Source of the DNA: Rubrivivax sp.
GTDB taxonomy: Bacteria; Pseudomonadota; Gammaproteobacteria; Burkholderiales; Burkholderiaceae_C
NCBI GenBank assembly: GCA_027484885.1
Contig: JAIXSD010000087.1
Coordinates: 1-9,233, forward strand
DNA: 9,233 nucleotides
Reading direction: 5' to 3'
The notes beneath the pieces were generated by a model. That model did no database searches. It was not told the DNA's origin and worked only from the letters and a program-made list of their open reading frames with translations. The translations under genes and the position numbers were made by a program. Shown here one piece after another: positions 1 through 6,806 of the stretch (position 1 is its first letter; each line of letters begins with the position of its first letter).

Positions 1-1299
1 GCCGGCTTCGATATCGGCCAGGATCTGCTGCGGCGCTTCGCTGCGCGGGTTGTCGCTGGTGACGATGACGCGGTCGGCCAGGCGGGCGGCGATGGCGCCC
101 ATGGCCGGGCGCTTGCTGCGGTCGCGGTCACCGCCACAACCGAAGACGCAGACCAGCTTGCCGCCGCGCGCCTGGGCCAGCGGAGCCAGGGCGCCGAGCG
201 CCTTGTCCAGCGCATCGGGCGTGTGGGCGTAATCGACCACCAGCTGGGGCAGCTCCAGGCCATTGCCCACGCGCTGCATGCGGCCCGGCACGGGGGTGAC
301 GTGGCCAGCCACGGCAGCCACCTCGGCCAGGCCATGACCCAGGGCACGCAGGCCGCCGATCACGGCCAGCAGGTTGGAGACGTTGTATTCGCCGATCAGG
401 CCGGTTTCCACCAGCACCGACTGCTCCGCTTCCTTGAGCGTGAAGGCCAGGCCGCCGGCGCGGTAGTGCAGATCGACGGCGCTGAGGCGCGCCTCGCGGT
501 TCAGGCCGTAAGTCCAGACATCGAGGCGGTCTTGCAGGGCATCGGCCAGCTCAAGGCCTTTGGCGTCGTCCAGATTGACCACGGCCGCTTGTAGGCCCAC
601 GCGATCGAAGAGCTCGCGCTTAGCGGCCCAGTAGGCCTCCATGGTGCCGTGGTAGTCGAGGTGGTCTTGCGTGAAATTGGTGAACAGGGCGACGCGGATC
701 TGCGTGCCGTCCAGGCGGTGCTCTTTCAGGCCGATGCTGGAGGCCTCGATGGCGCAGGCGCCATAACCCTCATCCTGCATGCGCCGGAAGGCGGCCTGCA
801 GCAGCACCGGGTCGGGCGTGGTCAGGCCGGTGTAGTCGATCTGGCTGGGCTGCTCACGGCCGGGGATGGGCGGCTCGCCCACACCCAGGGTGCCCACCAC
901 GCCGCAGCGCTGGCCCAGCAGGCTCAGGGCCTGCGCCGTCCACCAGGCGGTGCTGGTCTTGCCATTGGTCCCGGTGCTGGCGATCACGGCCAGCTGCTTG
1001 GAAGGTTCGCCGTAATAAGCCGCGGCAATCAGGCCGGTGCGGGCCTTGAGCCCGGGCAGCGAGGCCACGCGCGCATCGACAAAGCCATGAGCGTCCACGC
1101 CCTCGTCTTCGACCAGGCAGGTGGCGGCGCCGGCCGCCAGCGCGCCGGCCACAAAGCCGCGGCCGTCACGGGCATAGCCGGGCCAGGCGATGAAGGCATC
1201 ACCGGCCTGCACCTGGCGGCTGTCGGTACGCAGGGCGCCGGTGGTCCATTCCTGCAACCAGCGGGCGGCCGCTTCGGGGGACTTGAGTCGTGTCAACAT
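1..1299 (-). CDS. murE: UDP-N-acetylmuramoyl-tripeptide synthetase, meso-diaminopimelate-adding (MurE), C-terminus beyond window
   Basis: Cytoplasmic Mur ligase that adds meso-diaminopimelate to UDP-MurNAc-L-Ala-D-Glu using ATP, in peptidoglycan precursor synthesis. The first 433 codons are visible; the family is usually about 490-510 residues, so the end lies outside the window. Visible motifs: P-loop GTNGKTS at residues 110-116, TTPDP at 160-164, EASS at 185-188, an AAKRELF segment at 225-231 whose K227 is the expected carbamylated lysine, DYAHTPD at 356-362 and FGCGGDRDRSKRP from 386. DNPR at 416-419 is the known specificity signature for meso-DAP rather than L-lysine. The ATG start lies 4 nt after the ftsI-2 stop, so the gene is probably translated as part of the dcw operon; the upstream Shine-Dalgarno sequence is weak. 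In some related Burkholderiales MurE is fused to MurF; the window ends too early to tell here. Confidence 0.97.
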   Translation of the reverse strand, partial: MLTRLKSPEAAARWLQEWTTGALRTDSRQVQAGDAFIAWPGYARDGRGFVAGALAAGAATCLVEDEGVDAHGFVDARVASLPGLKARTGLIAAAYYGEPSKQLAVIASTGTNGKTSTAWWTAQALSLLGQRCGVVGTLGVGEPPIPGREQPSQIDYTGLTTPDPVLLQAAFRRMQDEGYGACAIEASSIGLKEHRLDGTQIRVALFTNFTQDHLDYHGTMEAYWAAKRELFDRVGLQAAVVNLDDAKGLELADALQDRLDVWTYGLNREARLSAVDLHYRAGGLAFTLKEAEQSVLVETGLIGEYNVSNLLAVIGGLRALGHGLAEVAAVAGHVTPVPGRMQRVGNGLELPQLVVDYAHTPDALDKALGALAPLAQARGGKLVCVFGCGGDRDRSKRPAMGAIAARLADRVIVTSDNPRSEAPQQILADIEAG

Positions 1300-1303
1300 G
1301 GCT

Positions 1304-3103
1304 TCAGAGAATCTCGTCCAGGGCCGGCGCGGGGCGCGTGGCCAGAATTTGGGAGCTGACGGCCAGATCCGGCGGCACGCCCAGCAGCTGCAGGCTCTTG
1401 CCCACGACCTGGCTGAACACGGGGCCGGCCACCTTGCCGCCATCGTGGAAGCGGCCGGTGGGCTCATCCACCATGACCGCAACGATCAGCCGCGGCTGCT
1501 CGATCGGCGCCAGGCCGACGAACCAGGCGCGGAACTTGTTCTTGTTGTAGCCACGGCCTTCTTGCTTGTAGGCCGTGCCCGACTTGCCGCCGACGCTGTA
1601 GCCCTCGCTGCGGGCCTTGAGCGAGGTGCCGCCCTGCTCGGTCACGGTCTGCAGCATCTCGCGCACCTGGCGGGTGGTGGCGGCGCTGAAGATGCGCTGG
1701 CCCGGCACAGCCTCGCCCTCGGGCCGCTTGGTCATGCGCAGCGGGATGATCTCGCCCTCGTTGGCGAACACGGTGTAGGCGCGCGCCAGCTGCAGCAGGG
1801 AGGCCGAGAGACCATAGCCATAGCTCATGGTGGCCTGCTCGATCGGCCGCCATTTGTGGGCCGGGCGCAGGGTGCCGGCGACAGCGCCGGGGAAATCGAT
1901 CTGCGGCCGGTGGCCCAGGCCCAGGCGGGTGTAGAGCCCGTGCATCTCCTGGGCCGGCATCTGCAAGGCCATCTTGACCGTGCCGACATTGCTGGAGCGC
2001 TGGATGATCTCGGCCACGGTCAGCGAGTCGCTGGGGTGGGAGTCGTGGATGGTGGCGCCGGTGAGGGTCATGCGGCCGCCATCGGTGGCGATCACGGTGT
2101 CGGCGCGCACGCGGCCCGTGTCCATGGCCTGGGCGGCGATGAAGGGCTTCATCACCGAGCCGGGCTCGAAGACATCGGTCAGCGCGCGGTTGCGCAGCTG
2201 CTCGCCGCTCAGATGCTGGCGCTGGGCCGGGTTGTAGCTGGGGAAGTTGGCCAGGGCCAGGACCTCGCCGCTGCGCGCATCGAGCACCACCACGGAGCCG
2301 GCCTTGGCCTGGTTCTCGGCCACGGCACTGCGAATGGCCTGGTAGGCGAAGTACTGGGTCTTGGCATCGATGGACAGGGCCACATCGCGGCCGTTGTGCG
2401 CCGGCACGGTTTCGCCGGCCGCCTCCACCACGCGGCCGAAGCGGTCACGCATGACCGAGCGCTGTCCATCGCGGCCTTGCAAGTCCTTCTGGAAGGCCAG
2501 CTCGATGCCTTCCTGGCCGCGGTCTTCCAGATTGGTGAAGCCCACCACATGGGCCGCGGCCTCACCCTCGGGATACTGGCGCTGAAACTCGCGGTCCTGG
2601 AACACACCCTTGAGCTTGAGCGCCTGCACGCGCGCAGCCGTCTCGCCATCGACCTGGCGGCGCAGCCAGACGAAGCGGGCGCTGGGGTCGAGCTTGGCGC
2701 TCAACTCGGCCTCGCTCAGGCTCAGGGCCTGAGCCAGGGCGCGGCGCTGGGCCGGGCTGGCATCGACCTCAGCCGGAATGGCCCAGAAGGAGGGCACGGC
2801 CACGCTGCTGGCCAGCACCTGGCCACTGCGATCCTGGATGCGGCCGCGGCTGGCAGGCAGCTCCAGGGTGCGCACCAGGCGAGCTTCGCCCTGCTTCTGG
2901 AAAAACTGCGTGCCGATCACCTGCACATAGAGTGCGCGGCCCAGCAAGGCGGCCAGGCCGGCGCCGACCAGGGCCAGCAGGAACTGCGAGCGCCAGGTGG
3001 GCGTGCGGGTGCTCAGCACCGGGCTGTGGCCATGGCTGAGGCCACGCCGCAGCACGGCGGCCGTGCGGTGCGGGTGACGGCGCGAGAGCAGGCGCTTCCA
3101 CAT
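1304..3103 (-). CDS. ftsI: Second, tandem FtsI/PBP3-type peptidoglycan D,D-transpeptidase (FtsI-2)
   Basis: Class B penicillin-binding protein of 599 residues, expected to cross-link septal peptidoglycan in the periplasm as the partner of FtsW. Layout: basic Arg/His-rich cytoplasmic tail 1-40, single membrane anchor about 41-62, SRGRIQDRSG dimerisation-domain motif about 85-94, then the transpeptidase domain with S316-V-M-K319 (nucleophile serine), S370-S-N372 and K507-S-G-T510. All catalytic motifs are intact and there is no frameshift, so this is not a decayed copy. It aligns with FtsI-1 nearly end to end with one single-residue gap near residue 227; identity is roughly 70% by eye over the anchor and N-terminal domain. 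It differs from FtsI-1 in the tail and in the segment after KSGT, where FtsI-1 reads VYFGGAV and this protein reads FHDGGKV. ATG start 2 nt after the ftsI-1 stop, with a purine-rich AAGAGAG upstream. A division role is inferred; it could be a condition-specific or specialised transpeptidase. Confidence 0.95.
   Translation of the reverse strand: MWKRLLSRRHPHRTAAVLRRGLSHGHSPVLSTRTPTWRSQFLLALVGAGLAALLGRALYVQVIGTQFFQKQGEARLVRTLELPASRGRIQDRSGQVLASSVAVPSFWAIPAEVDASPAQRRALAQALSLSEAELSAKLDPSARFVWLRRQVDGETAARVQALKLKGVFQDREFQRQYPEGEAAAHVVGFTNLEDRGQEGIELAFQKDLQGRDGQRSVMRDRFGRVVEAAGETVPAHNGRDVALSIDAKTQYFAYQAIRSAVAENQAKAGSVVVLDARSGEVLALANFPSYNPAQRQHLSGEQLRNRALTDVFEPGSVMKPFIAAQAMDTGRVRADTVIATDGGRMTLTGATIHDSHPSDSLTVAEIIQRSSNVGTVKMALQMPAQEMHGLYTRLGLGHRPQIDFPGAVAGTLRPAHKWRPIEQATMSYGYGLSASLLQLARAYTVFANEGEIIPLRMTKRPEGEAVPGQRIFSAATTRQVREMLQTVTEQGGTSLKARSEGYSVGGKSGTAYKQEGRGYNKNKFRAWFVGLAPIEQPRLIVAVMVDEPTGRFHDGGKVAGPVFSQVVGKSLQLLGVPPDLAVSSQILATRPAPALDEIL
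1764..1852 (-). repeat. Near-identical block shared by the two ftsI genes (copy in ftsI-2)
   Basis: These 89 nt differ from 3584-3672 at 4 positions by my count, all synonymous; the encoded segment, from WRPIEQATMSYGYG to RAYTVFA, is identical in both proteins. It lies between the SxN and KSGT motifs. The rest of the pair is more diverged at the DNA level. Confidence 0.8.
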
Positions 3104-3105
3104 GG

Positions 3106-4983
3106 TCAGAAGCTCTCTTCCACGGCCTGGGCAGCCACCGGCTTGCCGGTGTTCTGGCTGGCCACGATCTGCGGCTTGACCTCCAGATCGGTGGGCACGC
3201 CCATCAGGCGCAGGCTTTGCGACACCACCTGGCTGAACACCGGGCCGGCTACGGCGCCGCCGAAGTAGACGCCGTTGCTGGGCTCGTCCACCATCACCGC
3301 GACGATGATGCGCGGCTTGCTGATCGGCGCCAGGCCGACGAACCAGCTGCGGTACTTGTTGCTGGCGTAGCCCTTGCCTTCTTGCTTGTGCGCGGTGCCC
3401 GACTTGCCGCCCACGCTGTAGCCGCTGGCCATGGCCATGGGCGCAGTGCCACCCGGCGCGGCGGCCGCTTGCAGCATCTGGCGCACATCGTGAACCGTCT
3501 TGGGCGAGAAAACCTTGAGGCCGTGCACGGCTTCACCGCCGGGCTGGTGCAGCATGGTGATGGGGATGACCTCGCCATCGCGCGCGAACACGGTGTAGGC
3601 GCGGGCCAGCTGCAGCAGCGAGGCCGAGAGGCCGTAGCCATAGCTCATGGTGGCCTGCTCGATCGGCCGCCAGCTCTTGTAGGGGCGTAGCTTGCCGGTG
3701 ATGGCACCCGGGAAATCGATCTGCGGACGCTGGCCCAGGCCGATGGCCGTGAACATCTCGTGCATCTCACGCGGCTGCATGCTCATGGCCATCTTGACCG
3801 TGCCCACATTGCTGGACTTTTGAATCACCTCGGCCACGGTCAAGACGCCATGCGGGTGGGCATCGGTGATCTTGGAGCCGGTGATGAACATGCTGCCCGG
3901 CGCGGTCTGGATCTGGGTCTCGGGCGTCACCCGGCCGGTTTCCATGGCCAGGGCGGCGATGAAGGGCTTCATGGTCGAGCCGGGCTCGAAGATGTCGGTC
4001 ATCGCCCGGTTGCGCAGCTGGGCGCCGCTGAGGTTCTTGCGCTCGCTGGGGTTGTAGCTGGGGTAATTGGCCAGGGCCAGCACCTCGCCGGTCTGGACAT
4101 CGAGCACCACCACCGAGCCGGCCTTGGCCTTGTGCTCGGCCACCGCGTCACGGATGCGCTGGTAGGCGAAGAACTGCACCTTGGAATCGATGGACAGATC
4201 GATGTCGCGGCCGTTGGCGGCGGGCACGCGCTCGCCCACGTCTTCATCCACCACCCGGCCCAGGCGGTCGCGCACGACCGAGCGCGAGCCATCCTTGCCC
4301 TGCAGCGCTTTTTGGAAGGCCAGCTCGATGCCCTCCTGGCCGCGCTCTTCGATATTGGTGAAGCCGACCACATGGGCCGCGGCCTCGCCCTCGGGGTATT
4401 TGCGCTTGTACTCGCGGTCCTGGAACACGCCCTTCAGGCCCAGGGCCTTGATGTCGGCCGCCACCTGATCCTCGGCCTGGCGGCGCAGCCAGACAAAGCG
4501 GGTGCTGGGATCCAGCTTGCGCTCCAGCTCGGCCGGGCTCAGGCCCAGGATCTTGGCCAGGGCGCGCCGCTTGGCCGGGTCTTCGTCGACTTCCTTGGGG
4601 ATGGCCCAGATCGAGGGCACGGCCACGCTGGCGGCCAGCACCTGGCCGCTGCGGTCGTTGATGCGGCCGCGGCTGGCTGGCAGTTCGACGGTGTGCACAA
4701 AGCGGGCCTCGCCCTGCTTTTGATAGAACTCGGTGCCGATCACCTGCACATAGAGCGCGCGGCCGAGCAGGCCGGCAAACGCCAGGCCGACCAGACCGAC
4801 CAGAAAGCGCGAGCGCCAGGGCGGGGTCTTGGAGGCCAGCAGCGGGCTGGTGGAATAGCTGACGGCGCGCGCGCTCTGCGGGCGCAGGCTGGCCGCGCGG
4901 GCCGAAGGCGCCTTCTGGGGCCGCTGAGTGGCCCCGGGCCCGGACCGCAGGCTGCGATCACCGCCGCCGAACCACTTCCTCAT
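3106..4983 (-). CDS. ftsI: FtsI/PBP3 septal peptidoglycan D,D-transpeptidase (FtsI-1, the ancestral-looking copy)
   Basis: Class B penicillin-binding protein of 625 residues that forms peptide cross-links in septal peptidoglycan with FtsW. Residues 1-40 are a basic, Ala/Pro/Ser-rich cytoplasmic extension. They precede VSYSTSPLLASKTPPWRS (41-58), which resembles the usual N-terminus of Burkholderiales FtsI as I remember it. The membrane anchor is at about 59-81 and SRGRINDRSG at about 104-113. Transpeptidase motifs are S336-T-M-K339, S390-S-N392 and K527-S-G-T530, followed by VYFGGAVAGPVF, which matches the family pattern. The ATG overlaps the ftsL stop as ATGA, and a GGGAG Shine-Dalgarno at 4991-4995 sits 7 nt upstream; no later in-frame ATG precedes the membrane segment. 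The protein is longer than E. coli FtsI (588 residues), mainly because of the N-terminal tail. Position right after ftsL is the standard dcw place for ftsI. Confidence 0.97.
   Translation of the reverse strand: MRKWFGGGDRSLRSGPGATQRPQKAPSARAASLRPQSARAVSYSTSPLLASKTPPWRSRFLVGLVGLAFAGLLGRALYVQVIGTEFYQKQGEARFVHTVELPASRGRINDRSGQVLAASVAVPSIWAIPKEVDEDPAKRRALAKILGLSPAELERKLDPSTRFVWLRRQAEDQVAADIKALGLKGVFQDREYKRKYPEGEAAAHVVGFTNIEERGQEGIELAFQKALQGKDGSRSVVRDRLGRVVDEDVGERVPAANGRDIDLSIDSKVQFFAYQRIRDAVAEHKAKAGSVVVLDVQTGEVLALANYPSYNPSERKNLSGAQLRNRAMTDIFEPGSTMKPFIAALAMETGRVTPETQIQTAPGSMFITGSKITDAHPHGVLTVAEVIQKSSNVGTVKMAMSMQPREMHEMFTAIGLGQRPQIDFPGAITGKLRPYKSWRPIEQATMSYGYGLSASLLQLARAYTVFARDGEVIPITMLHQPGGEAVHGLKVFSPKTVHDVRQMLQAAAAPGGTAPMAMASGYSVGGKSGTAHKQEGKGYASNKYRSWFVGLAPISKPRIIVAVMVDEPSNGVYFGGAVAGPVFSQVVSQSLRLMGVPTDLEVKPQIVASQNTGKPVAAQAVEESF
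3584..3672 (-). repeat. Near-identical block shared by the two ftsI genes (copy in ftsI-1)
   Basis: Direct-repeat partner of 1764-1852, offset by 1820 nt. Homologous exchange here would fuse the two genes and delete one gene's worth of DNA, leaving an in-frame hybrid ftsI. Confidence 0.8.
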
Positions 4984-5297
4984 GGCCGCGCTCCCGTGCT
5001 GGCAGGGGCAGCCGCCACGGTGGCGCGTGCACCCTGCTGGTCATCGACCTGCTGGCTCACCGCCGGGGTGATGCCGCGCATCTGCAGGCGCTCGCGCGCG
5101 ACTTTCTCGACGCGCAGATTGGTGGCCTGGGCATGGCGCTCGGCCTGCAGGCGCTGGCTGTCAGCCTCCAGGCGGCGGCTTTCCGCCTGGGCCCGGTCCA
5201 CGGCCGTGAACAGGCGGCGCGCCTCGTAGGCGCTGCGCACCAGCATCAGGCCGCTGGCCAGCACAGCGATCAGCAGGATGAAGTTCAGCCGCCCCAC
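4980..5297 (-). CDS. ftsL: Cell division protein FtsL
   Basis: Small bitopic inner-membrane protein of the divisome that forms a complex with FtsB and FtsQ and helps activate FtsWI. With a GTG start at 5297 the product is 105 residues: a very short cytoplasmic end, one membrane helix (RLNFILLIAVLASGLMLV, residues about 3-20), then a Glu/Arg/Gln-rich helix about 25-65 suited to a coiled coil, then the family-like segment RVEKVARERLQMRGITP. The Ala/Thr/Pro-rich C-terminus looks disordered. The frame stays open upstream to an ATG at 5474, but that would add 59 residues of rsmH-antiphase sequence rich in Pro, Arg and Cys with no family resemblance. GTG is therefore chosen; it lies 4 nt after the rsmH stop, with GGGCGG 8 nt upstream as a weak ribosome site. 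Identification rests on size, topology and gene order as much as on sequence. Confidence 0.93.
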   Translation of the reverse strand: MGRLNFILLIAVLASGLMLVRSAYEARRLFTAVDRAQAESRRLEADSQRLQAERHAQATNLRVEKVARERLQMRGITPAVSQQVDDQQGARATVAAAPASTGARP

Positions 5298-5301
5298 GGA
5301 A

Positions 5302-6309
5302 TCAGCCGCCCGTACGTTGGTGGCGCCGCTTCTGGTGTTCGACCGGCAGCGGCGCGTCGGTGCGCTCGGCCACGCGCAGCACGGCAGAGCGGGCGCGCGG
5401 GTTGGCAGCCACCTCGGCCTCGCTGGGCTTGATGCGGGCAATGGCGCGCAGAGGCAGCGCCTTGGGTTCGGCAAACAGGGCGCGGCGGTCGACGATGTCC
5501 TTGCTGTGCGCGCCGATGAAGGTCTTGACGATGCGGTCTTCCAGCGAATGGAAGCTGATCACGGCCAGGCGGCCGCCGGGGGCGAGCAGGCGCAGGGCCG
5601 AGTTCAGCCCCTGCTCGAGCTCCTCAAGCTCGCCGTTGACGTGAATCCGAAGAGCTTGAAATGTGCGCGTTGCAGGGTTCTGGCCCGCTTCGCGGGTTTT
5701 GACTGCACGAGCCACGACTTCGGAAAGTTCATCGGTGCTTCGCACAGGACTCCCGCTCTCCCGACGAGCAACAAGCGCCTTTGCAATCTGAACAGCAAAC
5801 CGTTCTTCCCCATAGTTCCGTATCACTTCCGCGATCTGGCGCTCATCGGCGCGGGCCAGGAAATCCGCGGCGCTCTCGCCACGGGTGGTGTCCATGCGCA
5901 TGTCCAGCGGGCCGTTGAAACGGAAGCTGAAGCCGCGCTCGGGGTTGTCGATCTGCGGGCTCGACACGCCCAGATCCAGCAGCACGCCCTGCACCTGTTC
6001 GATGCCCAGACCGGCCAGCTGCGCGCGCATGTCAGCAAACGGCGAATGCAGGATGCGAAAGCGCGCATCGTCGATGGCCGTGGCGCCGCTGCTGGCGGCG
6101 GCAATCGCCTCCAGATCGCGGTCGATGCCGATCAGGCGCCCTTGTTCGCCCAGCTTGGACAGCAGCAGGCGCGAATGCCCGCCGCGGCCGAAGGTGCCAT
6201 CGACATAGCAGCCATTGGGGTCGTTGAGCACGCCCTCCACCGTTTCGTGCAGCAGCACCGTGGTGTGGGAGAACTGGGGCGTTGCGGCGGTGTCGTGTGG
6301 GGCGTCCAT
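5302..6309 (-). CDS. rsmH: 16S rRNA (cytosine(1402)-N(4))-methyltransferase RsmH (MraW)
   Basis: S-adenosylmethionine-dependent methyltransferase that N4-methylates C1402 in the 16S rRNA decoding centre. The product is 335 residues, slightly longer than E. coli RsmH (313). Visible family motifs: HTTVLLHE at 15-22, SAM-binding GTFGRGGHS at 38-46, IDRD at 62-65, [12 protein letters not shown] at 110-121, ERGFSFR at 124-130, NYGEERFA at 165-172, [11 protein letters not shown] at 212-222, [12 protein letters not shown] at 251-262 and [14 protein letters not shown] at 303-316. The ATG shares one base with the mraZ stop (TGATG), with AAGGA about 12 nt upstream. Codons 163-222 use a strikingly different, AT-ending codon set while the encoded protein stays normal; see the separate entry for that patch. 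Confidence 0.98.
   Translation of the reverse strand: MDAPHDTAATPQFSHTTVLLHETVEGVLNDPNGCYVDGTFGRGGHSRLLLSKLGEQGRLIGIDRDLEAIAAASSGATAIDDARFRILHSPFADMRAQLAGLGIEQVQGVLLDLGVSSPQIDNPERGFSFRFNGPLDMRMDTTRGESAADFLARADERQIAEVIRNYGEERFAVQIAKALVARRESGSPVRSTDELSEVVARAVKTREAGQNPATRTFQALRIHVNGELEELEQGLNSALRLLAPGGRLAVISFHSLEDRIVKTFIGAHSKDIVDRRALFAEPKALPLRAIARIKPSEAEVAANPRARSAVLRVAERTDAPLPVEHQKRRHQRTGG
5644..5823 (-). other. Atypical-composition patch inside rsmH (codons 163-222), probable recombined segment
   Basis: In this stretch 27 of 60 codons end in G or C by my count, whereas the codons on both sides end in G or C almost without exception. Rare choices for this genome cluster here, such as ATA, ATT, GCT, GTT, CTT, CGT, GCA and TTT. 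The edges are abrupt, at the ATA codon for Ile163 and the ATT codon for Ile222. The reading frame is unbroken and conserved RsmH motifs ([16 protein letters not shown]) are present. Overall GC is about 57% here by hand count, against about 65-70% in adjacent 60-nt blocks. Confidence 0.7.
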
Positions 6310-6737
6310 CAGAAGCTGAAGTCCTTGAGGGCGTCCGGCAGTTCGGATTCCATCACCTGGGCCTCGTGCGCGGCATAGGTGGCGGCATCCCAGAGTTCGA
6401 AGTGGCTGCCCATGCCGAGCAGCATCACGTCTTTTTGCAAACCGGCTGCAGCGCGCAGCTCGGGCGAGATCAGCACGCGGGCGGCGCTGTCGATCTCCAC
6501 ATCCATGGCATTACCCAGGAACACCCGCTTCCAGCCGGCCGCCGACATGGGCAGGGCGGCGATGCGGTCGCGGAAGGCTTCCCAGGCCGGGCGGGGGAAG
6601 ACCATCAGGCAGCCTTCCGGGTGCTTGGTGATGGTCAGTTGCCCGGCGCACAAGGCCTGCAGCACCTCGCGGTGGCGTGTCGGGACGGCCAAACGCCCCT
6701 TGGCATCCATTGCCAAGGCTGAAGCCCCCTGAAACAC
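6309..6737 (-). CDS. mraZ: Transcriptional regulator MraZ
   Basis: DNA-binding regulator with two SpoVT/AbrB-like repeats, known in E. coli to repress its own dcw operon by binding TGGGN repeats. With a GTG start at 6737 the product is 142 residues, the normal length, and begins [15 protein letters not shown], a typical MraZ opening. DAKGR at 11-15 is the first-repeat DxxGR motif; the second reads DSAAR at 83-87, with Ala in place of Gly. [10 protein letters not shown] at 39-48 and ELWD at 114-117 are further family segments. The frame is open upstream to an ATG at 6818, but that would start upstream of the -35 element, and an internal ATG (residue 10) would remove the conserved FQGA, so GTG is preferred despite a poor Shine-Dalgarno. 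The stop overlaps the rsmH start by one base. Confidence 0.95.
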   Translation of the reverse strand: MFQGASALAMDAKGRLAVPTRHREVLQALCAGQLTITKHPEGCLMVFPRPAWEAFRDRIAALPMSAAGWKRVFLGNAMDVEIDSAARVLISPELRAAAGLQKDVMLLGMGSHFELWDAATYAAHEAQVMESELPDALKDFSF

Positions 6738-6753
6738 AAAATTCGCCACGGCG

Positions 6754-6778
6754 ACCCACCAAAATGCACTTTTCCCCA
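6754..6778 (-). promoter_or_regulatory. Probable MraZ operator: three 5-nt boxes with 5-nt spacers
   Basis: Reading the minus strand: TGGGG (6778-6774), spacer AAAAG, TGCAT (6768-6764), spacer TTTGG, TGGGT (6758-6754). Two boxes match the TGGGN consensus reported for E. coli MraZ and the middle one is degenerate, but all three sit at exactly 10-nt periodicity. The array starts at the last base of the proposed -10 element and runs through the likely transcription start, a sensible place for autorepression. Confidence 0.72.
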
Positions 6779-6806
6779 CTTTACTAACCGAACCTCGACC
6801 AGTCAA
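6778..6806 (-). promoter_or_regulatory. Probable sigma70-type promoter of the dcw operon (Pmra)
   Basis: On the minus strand, TTGACT (6806-6801) matches the -35 consensus TTGACA at 5 of 6 positions. It is followed after exactly 17 nt by TAAAGT (6783-6778), which matches TATAAT at 4 of 6. Transcription would start near 6771, giving a leader of about 35 nt before the mraZ GTG. Its overlap with the MraZ boxes supports both calls. Not verified experimentally. Confidence 0.65.

Noticed and set aside
1190..3268. Very long plus-strand open frame (692 codons) opposite ftsI-2 and the start of murE
   Set aside because: Translation is His/Gly/Ala/Leu-rich low-complexity sequence without domains. It is the expected antisense shadow of high-GC genes, and the minus strand encodes clear PBP and MurE motifs.
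3760..5229. Long plus-strand open frame (489 codons) opposite ftsI-1 and ftsL
   Set aside because: Same kind of shadow: repetitive HGH/LGHG composition resembling the antisense frame over ftsI-2, which is itself explained by the paralogy of the minus-strand genes.
5298..5474. Upstream ATG extension of ftsL (59 extra residues inside rsmH)
   Set aside because: The added sequence is Pro/Arg/Cys-rich out-of-frame rsmH translation, and the family begins just before the membrane helix.
5278..6378. Plus-strand open frame (366 codons) opposite rsmH
   Set aside because: It runs antisense through conserved RsmH codons and shows no recognisable domain. Its composition shift in the middle simply mirrors the atypical rsmH patch.
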